Shown piece by piece: positions 10,801 through 18,604 of a DNA stretch of 64,000 bases. The notes below the pieces were generated by a model. The model made no database searches. It was not told the origin of the DNA and worked only from the letters and a program-made list of their open reading frames with translations. The position numbers and the translations under genes were made by a program. Source of the stretch: an uncultured Verrucomicrobiae bacterium (GTDB taxonomy: Bacteria; Verrucomicrobiota; Verrucomicrobiia; Limisphaerales; AAA164-E04); the NCBI GenBank assembly GCA_943788245.1, contig CALSPN010000003.1, forward strand, positions 1 to 64,000, read 5' to 3'. The number at the start of each line of letters is the position of its first letter. The stretch's first letter is position 1.

Positions 10801-12116
10801 AGTGCCGGGTACTGGAGTTCAATCTCCCACCAGGCGCCGGGTGTGTTGTCCGTAACGGCTTGAGTATTGTTTCGTCCATCAATGGCCAACCCCGCCGTAT
10901 TCACTCCGGCTGAGTCGGGAGCCTGATTTGCTTTACCCATGGTAGAGAGATCCAGTTGAACATCAGCTCTTGCCTTGAGTGGATCAAATGTATTGAAACC
11001 CCAATCAAGCGAAGAGACGCGACCTTCCGAATCACTGGCGGTCACTCTCGCAATGTATGTTTCATTTGCCGCAAGGGGGAGGCTGTAAGCGACAGTGCGC
11101 TCCTGTGCATTTTCCGAAAAGGTCAAGGCGCTGGAAACATCAATGCCATTGAGGGATAACTTAATATCGCCTGTGCTTACGGTATTCGGTGTTTCAGTCG
11201 AAACCGTAAATCCCAGCCCTCCATCCGGTGAGTAAAACTCGGTGCCATCTGCGGGAGAAATTTGGCTGATGCGCGGCGGCCATTCTTCACCCGGCAGGGC
11301 CAATTCCAGGGGCGGCGTTCCAGTGGCGAGGGCTTTGATCTGGTTTTCATTCAGAGCGATACCAAATACAGCCACATCATCCATGAGTCCGTGGAAGGCG
11401 AATTGCGGTTCTCTGGCGGCCTGGCCAAGCACCAGTCCCGTCCAATCCGTTAACAAAGGGGTGGCGCCGGAGGTCTGCTCCAAGGCAAGTTTTCCGTTCA
11501 TCCATACCTGTTTGGCTTCGCCTTCTTTGATTAAAGCAATGTGATGCCATGCACCCCAATCTTCGACGAGGCCCTGCCCATTCAAGCGGTTTCCCGGAGT
11601 TCCACAGCAGCCTGATGTATCGAAATAAATACTGCCATTTCCCCAAGGTGCATGAGCTTGAAGGCCTCGGTCCCCTGATCCCGCTGATGGCGAGGTAAAC
11701 CATATTGAGGCGCTGTTGGCGATTTCTCCTTCATGCCAGCGTTGCCAGAATGCGACGGAGATGATGTCTTCCTCATTCGATGCATTCAGTTTTTCCGCAA
11801 AGGCAGCACCTTCAGGAGTGTTGTTCACTACGATGGCATGTGTGGGTCTTTCTGCAGATCCAGTGGTTCCCAGATTCAGCGCCCTGTCGCCAGCCTTGCC
11901 CGTGTGCCCCGCTCTATCCGAGCTAAAAGCGGCATCCCCCACAAAATTGATTTGTGTGCCGTCATTCAGACTGATGGCGTGGTCACCTGTGTTGGCATCG
12001 TTAAAATCCCAGACAACCAGAATATCATCAAGGGCGAGAGATTCAAATGCCTGTCCGAGACCGATGTGACAAAAACTGAGGAGGGCCGCCAGGATGCCGT
12101 AAAATTGAATATTCAT
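4830..12116 (-). CDS. Giant secreted multidomain protein: LamG, F5/8C-like, lamin-tail and CotH-kinase-like domains
   Basis: A 2428-residue exported protein with signal peptide MNIQFYGILAALLSFCHIG. Domains visible in order: LamG/concanavalin-like (about 30-270), Ig-like (285-380), three discoidin/F5-8C-like galactose-binding modules (385-525, 535-665, 670-805), a lamin-tail domain (895-1010, DWIELRNPNNDPLSLAGY), chitobiase C-terminal-like (1070-1125), a CotH-kinase-like domain (1150-1480; FGGAWTEFPKKNYRLKF, YWGQYHARERLTDAFLADYL, FKFWLGDADGH), a second chitobiase-like piece (about 1520-1550), a galactose-binding-like module (about 1580-1740), three further lamin-tail domains (about 1790-2230; e.g. 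FEFIEILNRSNQTKDLSN, LEYVELTNITSETVSLHD), a putative-Ig module (2290-2375) and a short C-terminal YEIQFTD...RFYRL module common in verrucomicrobial exported proteins. Spore-coat CotH relatives phosphorylate proteins; whether this one does, and on what target, is unknown. No frame break in 7.3 kb. Transcribed alone, convergent to the preceding unit. Confidence 0.9.
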   Translation of the reverse strand: MNIQFYGILAALLSFCHIGLGQAFESLALDDILVVWDFNDANTGDHAISLNDGTQINFVGDAAFSSDRAGHTGKAGDRALNLGTTGSAERPTHAIVVNNTPEGAAFAEKLNASNEEDIISVAFWQRWHEGEIANSASIWFTSPSAGSGDRGLQAHAPWGNGSIYFDTSGCCGTPGNRLNGQGLVEDWGAWHHIALIKEGEAKQVWMNGKLALEQTSGATPLLTDWTGLVLGQAAREPQFAFHGLMDDVAVFGIALNENQIKALATGTPPLELALPGEEWPPRISQISPADGTEFYSPDGGLGFTVSTETPNTVSTGDIKLSLNGIDVSSALTFSENAQERTVAYSLPLAANETYIARVTASDSEGRVSSLDWGFNTFDPLKARADVQLDLSTMGKANQAPDSAGVNTAGLAIDGRNNTQAVTDNTPGAWWEIELQYPALINRLEIVAPSSPSLASTMNGVMLRIHDLRDRVMFEQKMPSMAPGSVWKLAIPGGVQGRVVRMELNEGQQNGTGGYQVALAELRLFGDPSPSCGAIRLSDIAVASQSGGTNAAERAIDGDFQTYSESNDTDGNFWLLSLDRERPIQRIELVNRRGTQSRRMGGLQLEILDKHSVTVAKAQVTDPGSEGVWHYSAPTGTQGRFVRISLPENQKNDAGDQIISLAEVMLFTSENLALNAEAYMMRFNEGLPPTANGNDGKYNTHTETTNRAVGSYWETDFGEEKALYQVRVIAADGFQRRLTHTTVRVYDGDHNSVFSQHLDGREAIFDVTLPGPVAARYVRIGYENKERSDPPGVSWYLGLKELQAFGLPLNEAGLHEFGSTLNNITQGSSTRLAWSERDLRELRLYPQSQSLGPLTQSTGKGEIEIAPVKSTEFALDGISHDGHQVKYETVYVDGKVLSPYINEFVANNQTSLQDGRGRSPDWIELRNPNNDPLSLAGYGLSDDPTQPMKWEFPEDVVLPPHGSTIVFASNRNDPRDSEGWLHANFSLDASGESLQLTQPDGVTITDKLDSFPPQRVDLAYGKSMTGQWTFMEPTPNKANLGQEYKGWLRPLTFSQKRGMHEDPFTLSIENSNTESDILISLDGTAPNKLYTAPLRISGNTTARAEVRRKGYKSPRTQTHTYLYVEDTLRASNMNRTITGNSRYIDRLQKGMTDLPVVSIAVPELPDDWNEREASVEFFLPGAKPLQVNAGIKRFGGAWTEFPKKNYRLKFRPEYGTRKLELPLFEGFDHGIMAIDQFDELDLRAGGHDMNSRGFYMSARFSEDTMLEMGSLNPHGRFVHLFFNGTYWGQYHARERLTDAFLADYLGGKTENYTNVRGNDNAGSGFVPGTPDPVNRGPWESVRRLSGNYEEIKEWVDVEHLIDFMLMWTFGNAESEYRAAGPIQPGSGFKFWLGDADGHIRSPGDRTSNSGPGGLFGSLVSERHPDFMTLLADRAHMHLFNGGAMTPERNIQRLEERMQEIENSLVVESARWGFRSPDSWENAANDAINSLFPAQTDTLISRLRGRGLYPSIPAPVMSQHGGKILPETPLEIEAGAGEVFYTLDGSDPRSPGGAVAPSAVSLGQGGGGAAALTSRSETWRYLDIGRAPENGWQSNDFNHNAWKEGRAPLGYGDPGMNTTLDFGDASNKKNISYFFRRSFRIRDKSEIKKLTLKLIRDDGAVIYLNGTEIARDNLPSGEISYDTRALSAAGGGEESAERNFNVPLNLLRAGNNVLAAEVHQTSPTSSDLRFDAWLEASGNEAFLSLTLKEQSIVKLRSFDGRNWSALTEAQFLTDEPQLPVPGDLLISEIHYNPKGSDDFEFIEILNRSNQTKDLSNLRIGGGIEFLFSQGSRLAPGELLVIVEKMGPFADRYQDPAGTYYSPDIVVAGEWSGRLDDAGERIELMGIDGTLLTSVRYDNSGSWPRRADGLGSSLEPRDPFFEYENISEFHAILNRSAHWQASSLFHGSPGRIDLDQPSAVINEALAHSNIGVDWIELHNMGQGPISLKNYFLSDQFETPFRFSLGENNIIPSEGYLVFHEVELGFALSELGSAIVMTIAEDGEIIRFVDSVHIPATDQESIYGRYTRADGITDFTRLEKETAGAQNASPAIGPVVISEIMYHPKINGLEYVELTNITSETVSLHDILRLQNVWKLSGGIDLDFPSGARVKAGEVILISGIEPEAFRSQLGLNASLQIFGPWSGALNNAGELVRLRKPGTPELDGTIPLYIVDQVRYEPTNPWPIEADGLGSSLERAPMAAYGNDPYMWIASGNTGTPGTLPDLQDNQAPVLPELNHFSWTLMVPLALHINANDPDLPSQPLTYESEGLPTGLTIGQNTGIISGTPTEAGTFGIRITVSDNQSPALTDEVSFDLTIAPAPRLSFTGIEQDGSAQFSFEALDNKIYEIQFTDDLISQEWSTLETFEIDQGGLIPIHIPIDTQVRQRFYRLLEK

Positions 12117-13011
12117 GGTTTATGAAAAAGAATATCTAGCAGAATACATGCCGTTTTGCCAGTTTTAGAGATGAGGAACGAAAATGAATATTATCCATGA
12201 AGCGAAGGTTTTTTAAAAATTATCCTTCAATGCAAACAGAATGGTTCCCTAACTTTTGAGCCCATAATTTTCTGACCGTCGGTCGGTTGATGCTGTTTCA
12301 ATTTACGCACTGGCACTCAAATTTCAGTAAAACAAGCGACTCGTATTTATCAGTCAGCGTTTTCGGTTCAGTGAGCTTTCACGCAGGAGACCTGCCATGG
12401 GTAATAAACCGTCTCAGGATATCAGTGCGAATTTATGGTCATGGCAAACGATGTTCTTGGCATTTTATTGGTCAGCTGGATCACTGTATTCACTCATGAT
12501 TCACATTTATCTGCCTCGAAGATATTGTCAGTTGGTTTTGCCAGAAATCTGCCGCCCGTTAACTGACTTGCCCACTCATTTACCGAGTGATGAGGCAGGG
12601 GGCATTTGTAATTTGTTGGCGTGCGATTTTTACGGAATGCAAGGTCGCTGCTCATTGTTCTTGATAACCTAATCCTTTCAACACCAAGTATATCATGCTA
12701 TCGCGCTCTTGATTATGAACTCACTCTGAAAGGAAGACAGTGGGAATAAAAAGTGCATCTGGTCCGCTACATGAGTAATTTATCTCGAACTGTTATTCGA
12801 TCTAGAGCACACCGAAGTCGACAAAAGGCAAACGATAAAACCGTTGCATCACTCAAGGTCTGAATTAAGGTTTAGATTATCTTGATTTTATCAAGCATCT
12901 GTTAAAAGTGTTTTTATGCGTGACAACGAGCCTGGGAATTACATTGCGTGGCAAACCTCTAGACCTGTTTGCTGGACCCTAGCATCATTGCTCCTGAGAT
13001 CATCTTAACCC
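12117..13011. other. Intergenic region between divergent genes
   Basis: About 900 bases with no convincing gene. It must contain the promoters of the giant minus-strand gene and of the plus-strand thioredoxin-like gene. Small open frames here show no family signature. A short AT-rich hairpin (CTTGAT-TTT-ATCAAG, 12881-12895) lacks a T-tract. No promoter could be chosen with confidence. Confidence 0.5.
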
Positions 13012-14158
13012 ATGTGCAGCGCTCCTGTTAGTTTACAAGCAAGGCTTGGAAAGTTTCACTTTTCAGATCATTCCCGGCTCTTTTTTATAATTGTCTTTTT
13101 GGCATGCAGTAGTTTTCTTGTTGCAGACATCACCTGTCGTATTCTTTCTCCTGACAACAACCGGGTACCTCGTAAACTGCTAAACATTGTTCATTCGATC
13201 GAAGGTCAGCGTGAGATGGGTATCCCTGAGGAAGCGCAGGTCGCTTTCGACAATTTCCTCAGAAAAACGGATGTCGAATGGATGCGGATCCGCGTGCGCC
13301 CTGAAGTTGAACAACTACCTGTCATAGCCAAGGTGGAGCGCCTGGTGGTTGAGGAAGTCAGACTTCGTTTTGGTCAAAAAGCGCTTTTGCGTCTCAATCA
13401 ACTGGAGCTTCAAGCTCAAGGCAGTCGAGCTTTTTTGCGCCCTGAGGTGGAGGGTTACCTGAATCTGACTGACCCCTCAAATGAACCGCTTGAATGCTTT
13501 GTTTGATCAAACAGAGAAGGCTGCTGAGGTGGCTCGGACGGCGGTCAAGCAATCAGACCCCACCCAGCGTCTGGCCGCCACACAATACGCGCGGCTGCGC
13601 GCCGGTGAAACCAGGGGTGTACGCCTGATACTGACTCCGGATCAGCGTGCGCGTTATCGCAGAGCACTTGGGCCTGTAAGGAATACAAATCGCTTTGAGC
13701 GCATTTACGCGCAGGCCCCTGAACTGATTGACTCGGGTGCCTGGCTGGATGATAGTCCGGTTCGCCTTGCAGACTTGCGTGGCAAGGTTGTCTTGTTGCA
13801 TTTTTACGCCTTTCAGTGTCACAACTGTCAGGCCAATTTTGGCATCTACAACAACTGGGAACGCAGGCTTAGGGAAAAGGGTGTTGAAATAATTGGGATA
13901 CAGACACCCGAAACTGCAGCTGAAGCTGAGCCAGCGAGGGTGACAGCGGATGCTCACCAGCAGGGCTTTGAATTTCCCGTCTTGATTGACCTTGCAAAAA
14001 AGAATTGGGATGCCTGGGGTAACACCATGTGGCCGACCGTTTACGTTGTCGATAAACGAGGCTATATTCGCTATTGGTGGATGGGAGAGCTCCAATGGCA
14101 AGGGGCTCGGGGAGACAAATATATCGAACGTCTGGTAGACAAACTTCGTCTCGAGTGA
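13012..14158 (+). CDS. Secreted thioredoxin/redoxin-like protein (one frame break)
   Basis: Exported thiol-redox protein of about 381 residues. An N-terminal hydrophobic stretch (RLFFIIVFLACSSFLVADI) acts as signal peptide or anchor; a charged helical region follows (13140-13690), then a TlpA/redoxin-like thioredoxin fold from about 13720. The active site is CHNC within FYAFQCHNCQANFG, followed by GVEIIGIQTPE and the cis-proline segment MWPTVYVVDKRGYIRY. CxxC proteins of this type reduce or relay disulfides in the periplasm. The frame changes between about 13473 and 13495; deleting one C from the CCCC at 13473-13476 joins the halves (LTDPQMNRLNALFDQ). The helical N-terminal half resembles nothing I recognise. 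Convergent with the PQQ gene 44 bp downstream; no terminator seen between them. Confidence 0.8.
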
Positions 14159-14202
14159 CCATGAATCACGTGCACGTCATCAGTTACAAATTGAGTCTGT
14201 GT

Positions 14203-15570
14203 TCAGTTTTTCTTTAGATCATAACAAATCAACCGACTCTCACTTCTAAGATAGAGCTTGTGATTTGACAGCACGGGGGCTGTCCAGCAAGGGTATTTCA
14301 TTTCGGGGACCTGGAATTTACTGATTTCTTCTGCCATGCCAGGATTTGGGCGAAACAATCCCAGTTGCCCTGCTTCGCCCATCACGATGAGTTTGTTGTC
14401 AGCAAGGATGGCGGAACCTCGCCCATATTTTTCAGGGGGGGCGAGATAACTTTTGCGCCAGCTTTCGTCTTGATCCCAAACTAGCTTGCCTGTTGCCATT
14501 TCGACACAGCGAAAACGAGCATCTGGTTCGTTTCGCCCCGAAAAGGCATAGAGGTTTCCTTCATGTAAAACTGGCGTGGTCCAATGTATTTCGAGCGCTC
14601 TGGATCTCCATGTTTCAGTGACTGATGTGCCTCCAGGTGCAACCTTGAGCAAAACTGAGCCGATACGGTAATAGGCGGCGGAAATTAGGATGGTATCGCC
14701 TGATACCACTGGATTCATGGCATTCACGCTTTCGTTGACTCTGGCTCGAAACCAGAAGTGAAAGTTTTCCTTTCCTGTATCCGGATTGAGAGATACCAGA
14801 CCTTGTCGCATCAGGCACAATATATGCCGCTGACCGTGGATCGTTGCCGCCACAGGAGAAGCGTATGAGGCCTGTTTCTCGTACTCCTGCCACTGAACGA
14901 AAGGCTCCCCGCGCCATCCTGTTTTACGCTCGCCATCCCAGGTTTTCCTTCCGACATTCTCCCAGATAGTTTTTCCTGTTGAAGCCTCGAAGGCGACCAC
15001 TCCCGAGTCGGGTTGCCCACCTACCATGACAATGAGTTTGTCGTCTTCGAGAAGTGGCGTGCTGCCCACACCAAAGAATGCTTCCGGTATATTGAAATCC
15101 TTGGCGGTATCTCTCATCCAGATTTCTCTCCCGTCCTGCATGCCGATGCAATACAACTTGCCCTCAGCACCAAGAATATAGCAGCGATCTTGGGTCAAGA
15201 TGGGCGTACAGCGGGGACCGTTGTTGTATCCAAAAGGGTCAATGTAGTTGGAGGGGTATTTGAAAGTCCAAACGGTTTTCCCCGTTGAAGGGTCCATCGA
15301 TTCAACTACTTCTTCCTTTTTTATCCGATGATGCAGCACCAAGTTGCCATTGCTCACGGAAGGGGCACTGTAACCTGTTCCCACCACCTTTTTCCACTCC
15401 AGTGGCGGGCCTTCTTTCGGCCATGCATCCAAAAGACCGGTTTCTTGGGATTTACAGTCTGCGTGGATGCCGAGAAATCTTGGCCAATCGGCAGCTTGCA
15501 AATCAAGAACGACAGCAAACAGGAAAAAGGTTGCACTTAATTCTAGTGTTTTTCGGCAGATTGATTTCAT
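14203..15570 (-). CDS. PQQ-binding-like beta-propeller protein (exported)
   Basis: 455-residue exported protein with signal peptide MKSICRKTLELSATFFLFAVVLDLQAAD followed by WPRFLG, the usual start of verrucomicrobial/planctomycete PQQ-like propellers. Repeated blade motifs include GKTVWTFKYPS, GREIWMRDTA, GKTIWENVGR and GKLVWDQDESW. No dehydrogenase active-site region is evident, so it is more likely a BamB-like scaffold than a quinoprotein enzyme. Related in fold to the 35058-36308 protein. Divergent from the protease pair with a 116-bp spacer that must hold both promoters. Confidence 0.88.
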   Translation of the reverse strand: MKSICRKTLELSATFFLFAVVLDLQAADWPRFLGIHADCKSQETGLLDAWPKEGPPLEWKKVVGTGYSAPSVSNGNLVLHHRIKKEEVVESMDPSTGKTVWTFKYPSNYIDPFGYNNGPRCTPILTQDRCYILGAEGKLYCIGMQDGREIWMRDTAKDFNIPEAFFGVGSTPLLEDDKLIVMVGGQPDSGVVAFEASTGKTIWENVGRKTWDGERKTGWRGEPFVQWQEYEKQASYASPVAATIHGQRHILCLMRQGLVSLNPDTGKENFHFWFRARVNESVNAMNPVVSGDTILISAAYYRIGSVLLKVAPGGTSVTETWRSRALEIHWTTPVLHEGNLYAFSGRNEPDARFRCVEMATGKLVWDQDESWRKSYLAPPEKYGRGSAILADNKLIVMGEAGQLGLFRPNPGMAEEISKFQVPEMKYPCWTAPVLSNHKLYLRSESRLICYDLKKN

Positions 15571-15686
15571 GAATCGTTACGCTACGAGTCTGGTTTTATT
15601 TGGGAAGAAAAAAGAAGCTGCATTTTACTCTTTGAACTCCCATCAGTGCTTGACCCAAGTTCGGTTTCAAAGCATGTTCGTTCATC

Positions 15687-17129
15687 TTGAAAACAATTCT
15701 AATCCATCTTTTTCTGTTTTTGTTCCTGCTGATTGTGGAGGCTGCCGAGCCTGAGAAATCAGTCATTCAAATTTTTACTTTCAGCCAGGAACCGGATTGG
15801 GATGAGCCTTGGAATTCTTCGCAAGTGCGTCGTGCAACAGGTTCCGGATTTGTGATTGAGGGCAATCGCATTATGACCAATGCTCACGTTGTCAGCTGGG
15901 CAAAACAAATTATGGTTCGCCGCTTTCAGGATTCACGACCTCACTTGGCTCAAGTGGCCTATGTGGGTCATGATTGTGACCTTGCACTTCTTGAAGTCGA
16001 GGATGAAACTTTCTTCGAGGGTTTGAAACCTCTTCCCATCGGTGTTTTGCCTGAAGTCAGGTCGGTTGTGAACACCATCGGGTATCCCGCTGGGGGCGAG
16101 CAAATATCGTATACAAGTGGTGTGGTTAGTCGGGTTGAATTGATCAATTATGTTCAGCCGGGCAATCGAAGCTTGTTGGCAGTGCAGACCGATGCCGCGA
16201 TCAACCCAGGCAATTCAGGTGGTCCTGTGATGATGGATGATCAAGTTGTGGGAGTTGCTTTTCAGGGTACTCCCGGACTTGAGAATACGGGGTTCTTCAT
16301 CCCGCCGCCAGTGATTCAGCACTTTCTAAAAGATGTGCAAGATACACATTATCATGGTTTTCCTCAAGCGGGAATCAGGCTTTCCCCGCTCATCAACCCA
16401 GCCTATCGCAAATATCTAAAACTTGAATCCCCTGATTTGGGCGCTCGTATCGATACCTTGATGAGTGATTCAGCCAAGGAGTTTTTACGAGAAGACGATG
16501 TGCTGCTCGAAGCCAATGGCTACCCTGTTTCGGCGGACACAACCATCTTGTACGAAGGGAATCAAGTTCACGGTGGCATTGCATTCAGCCAGGCCCAGCA
16601 CAACAGCAAAGTCCCTGTCAAAATCTGGCGCGACGGAGGAGAGCTTGAGTTGGAGTTGCCTGTTTTCGTCAATTACAAAGATCGACTCGAAGGCAATCAA
16701 TACGTCCCTCCCAAATACTTTGCGTATGCAGGATTGATTTTTACGCCGCTCAGCAGAGATTATCTCAGTAGTTTCGGACAGAATTGGTCATCTGTCGCCG
16801 GGATTGGCCTGCTTTATGAATTGTTTTATCGGAAAAACACGGAACCTGAGCGATCAAGGACCGAACCGGTGATGCTATCCACGGTTCTCGCTCATCCGGT
16901 CAACGCTAATATGGAAATTCGCGGTCGCGTTCTGGTTGACTCAGTCAATGGCAAGCGTATTGATTCAATGACCGATTTAATAAAGGCCTTTGAATCTCAC
17001 GAAGGTTCTCACCACTTGATTGAATTTGGTGAGCGTCTCGGTTTTGAATGCCTTGATCGCGATGCTGCCAACAGCGCCAACAATCAAATCCTGCAAACCT
17101 ACGGCATTCAACTTGATCGACAATTATGA
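15687..17129 (+). CDS. Deg/HtrA-family trypsin-like serine protease with PDZ domain
   Basis: 480-residue exported serine protease. The signal peptide (MKTILIHLFLFLFLLIVEAA) precedes a trypsin-like fold with a complete triad: His67 in MTNAHVVSW, Asp98 in HDCDLALLEVED and Ser177 in NPGNSGGPV. A PDZ-like region (about 225-320, DVLLEANGYPVSADTTI) and a second degenerate PDZ-like region at the C-terminus (VLVDSVNGKRIDSMTDLIKA) follow, an order resembling the Deg9-like branch rather than E. coli DegP. Its stop overlaps the start of the next gene as ATGA (17126-17129), so translation is probably coupled. Likely a periplasmic quality-control or regulatory protease; substrate unknown. Confidence 0.92.
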   Translation: MKTILIHLFLFLFLLIVEAAEPEKSVIQIFTFSQEPDWDEPWNSSQVRRATGSGFVIEGNRIMTNAHVVSWAKQIMVRRFQDSRPHLAQVAYVGHDCDLALLEVEDETFFEGLKPLPIGVLPEVRSVVNTIGYPAGGEQISYTSGVVSRVELINYVQPGNRSLLAVQTDAAINPGNSGGPVMMDDQVVGVAFQGTPGLENTGFFIPPPVIQHFLKDVQDTHYHGFPQAGIRLSPLINPAYRKYLKLESPDLGARIDTLMSDSAKEFLREDDVLLEANGYPVSADTTILYEGNQVHGGIAFSQAQHNSKVPVKIWRDGGELELELPVFVNYKDRLEGNQYVPPKYFAYAGLIFTPLSRDYLSSFGQNWSSVAGIGLLYELFYRKNTEPERSRTEPVMLSTVLAHPVNANMEIRGRVLVDSVNGKRIDSMTDLIKAFESHEGSHHLIEFGERLGFECLDRDAANSANNQILQTYGIQLDRQL

Positions 17130-18604
17130 TCCGCATTTTTTCTTCATTGCTTCTGGCCGCGTTGACCAGCTCGGCAGTCTTGACTGTCAAAGCTGAACCT
17201 GAGTCTGACCTTTGGGGGCGCTCACTTGTGCAGATTGAATCCACGAGGCATCAATATGAATTTTTCCAGCCCTGGTCGCGCAGGACATCGTCTAACAGCA
17301 AATTCGGTGTCGTTGTCGGAGGCCAGCGCATCCTCACTACTGCAGACTATCTTTTTGATCATACTGTTCTGCGTGTCCAAAAGGGCGGGCGTGGTGCGTG
17401 GTATGAAGCTTCGCTTAAATGGATAGATTATCATGCCAATCTGGCCTTGGTGGAGGTTGAGGATACTGGTTTCTGGACTGGCCTGAAGCCTGTCAAATTT
17501 GCAGATCCTGTTCCAGTAACAGGAGAGGCCAAACTGATTCGCTGGAATGATGGACGTCTAGAAATGCGTCGTCTGGAGATCAATCGACTACGGATGGGGC
17601 GCAGTGCCTTGTCCTATGTCGATCTCCCTCAGTTGGAATTAGACTCTGAGATCGATGGGGTGGGATGGTCGGAGGCTGTTGTTTACCAAGGCAGTTTGAT
17701 CGGCTTGACCACGTCTCAAGCGCGCAGCAAATGTACGGCTGTCCCGTCCTTTTTCATTGAAAAGGTTTTGGAGGAAGTCGAACAGCAACGTTTTCTGGGG
17801 GTAGGTTATTTTAATTTCTATTGGAAAAAGGCCGAAAATCCAGCTGTCTTGGATTATCTCAAACTTGAAGGTGAAAAACGTGGCGTCATCGTGACGGAGA
17901 TTATTTCAATTCCAGGCCATGAAACGAGAGTGAAACCAAAAGACATTCTTTTGAAGGTCGATGGGTTCGATATCGACATCACTGGGGATTATCTGGATCC
18001 GGTATACGGCAACATGATGCTGGAGAGACTTGCAACGCGTGGTCATTGGGCAGGAGACAAAATCCCGATGACTGTATGGAGAGATGGTGCCGAAATAGAG
18101 CTTGAGTTCAAGTTGGCGACTGCAGACTACAATAAAGAGTATGTGCCGTCTGCTCGTTTTGACATGCCACCTGAGTATCTCATGGCAGGAGGACTTGTTT
18201 TTCAGCCGCTCACAGAACCCTATTTGCGCAGTTGGGGAAGCGAATGGCAAAGACGCGCACCCGTGCGTCTGGTGAGGCTCAAGGAGCGTCGTCCGACTGA
18301 AGAAAATCCGGGTTGTGTGTTGCTTTCGCTCGTATTGCCTGATTCCTACAATCTGGGTTATCAGGATTACCGCTACCTGGCACTTGACAAGGTCAATGGC
18401 ATGAAAATCACCAATCTACCAGAATTAAAGCATGCGTTGGACCATCCAAAAGAATCGTTTCATGTCATTGAATTTTTACCTGGTGAAAGTGTTCAGAAAA
18501 TGGTGCTCGACGCGGTTCAGCTCAAGAGTGCTACCCAGCGCGTCATGTTTGATTACCGTTTACCCACGGATTATTTTGTTGGTTCCAAAGACTCTGAGCC
18601 TTGA
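17126..18604 (+). CDS. Deg-like paralogue with degenerate catalytic triad (pseudo-protease)
   Basis: 492-residue exported protein, collinear with the upstream protease, signal peptide MIRIFSSLLLAALTSSAVLTVKA. The equivalents of the catalytic His and Asp are replaced: TNAH becomes TTAD (Asp74) and CDLALLEVED becomes ANLALVEVED (Asn105). The GNSGGP oxyanion motif is lost and reads GVGWSEAVV, though Ser182 could still align with the nucleophile. PDZ-like segments are kept (DILLKVDGFDIDI, YLALDKVNGMKITNLPELK). It is probably a non-catalytic partner, regulator or scaffold of the coupled active protease. It ends inside the 3' end of the convergent ABC permease gene (34-bp overlap). The loss of residues is seen directly; the partner role is inference. 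Confidence 0.85.
   Translation: MIRIFSSLLLAALTSSAVLTVKAEPESDLWGRSLVQIESTRHQYEFFQPWSRRTSSNSKFGVVVGGQRILTTADYLFDHTVLRVQKGGRGAWYEASLKWIDYHANLALVEVEDTGFWTGLKPVKFADPVPVTGEAKLIRWNDGRLEMRRLEINRLRMGRSALSYVDLPQLELDSEIDGVGWSEAVVYQGSLIGLTTSQARSKCTAVPSFFIEKVLEEVEQQRFLGVGYFNFYWKKAENPAVLDYLKLEGEKRGVIVTEIISIPGHETRVKPKDILLKVDGFDIDITGDYLDPVYGNMMLERLATRGHWAGDKIPMTVWRDGAEIELEFKLATADYNKEYVPSARFDMPPEYLMAGGLVFQPLTEPYLRSWGSEWQRRAPVRLVRLKERRPTEENPGCVLLSLVLPDSYNLGYQDYRYLALDKVNGMKITNLPELKHALDHPKESFHVIEFLPGESVQKMVLDAVQLKSATQRVMFDYRLPTDYFVGSKDSEP

Noticed and set aside
7571..11785. Many short frames antisense to the giant gene
   Set aside because: The minus-strand frame is continuous for 2428 residues with clear domains; the opposite frames are shadows.
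12287..12672. Short plus-strand frames upstream of the thioredoxin-like gene
   Set aside because: No conserved motif, no ribosome binding site and no matching neighbour.
12771..12863. 30-residue basic peptide frame starting MSNLSRTVIRS
   Set aside because: Too short to support, no Shine-Dalgarno and no family match; composition alone is not enough.
12881..12895. CTTGAT-TTT-ATCAAG hairpin as a terminator
   Set aside because: No T-tract follows, and no gene ends nearby.
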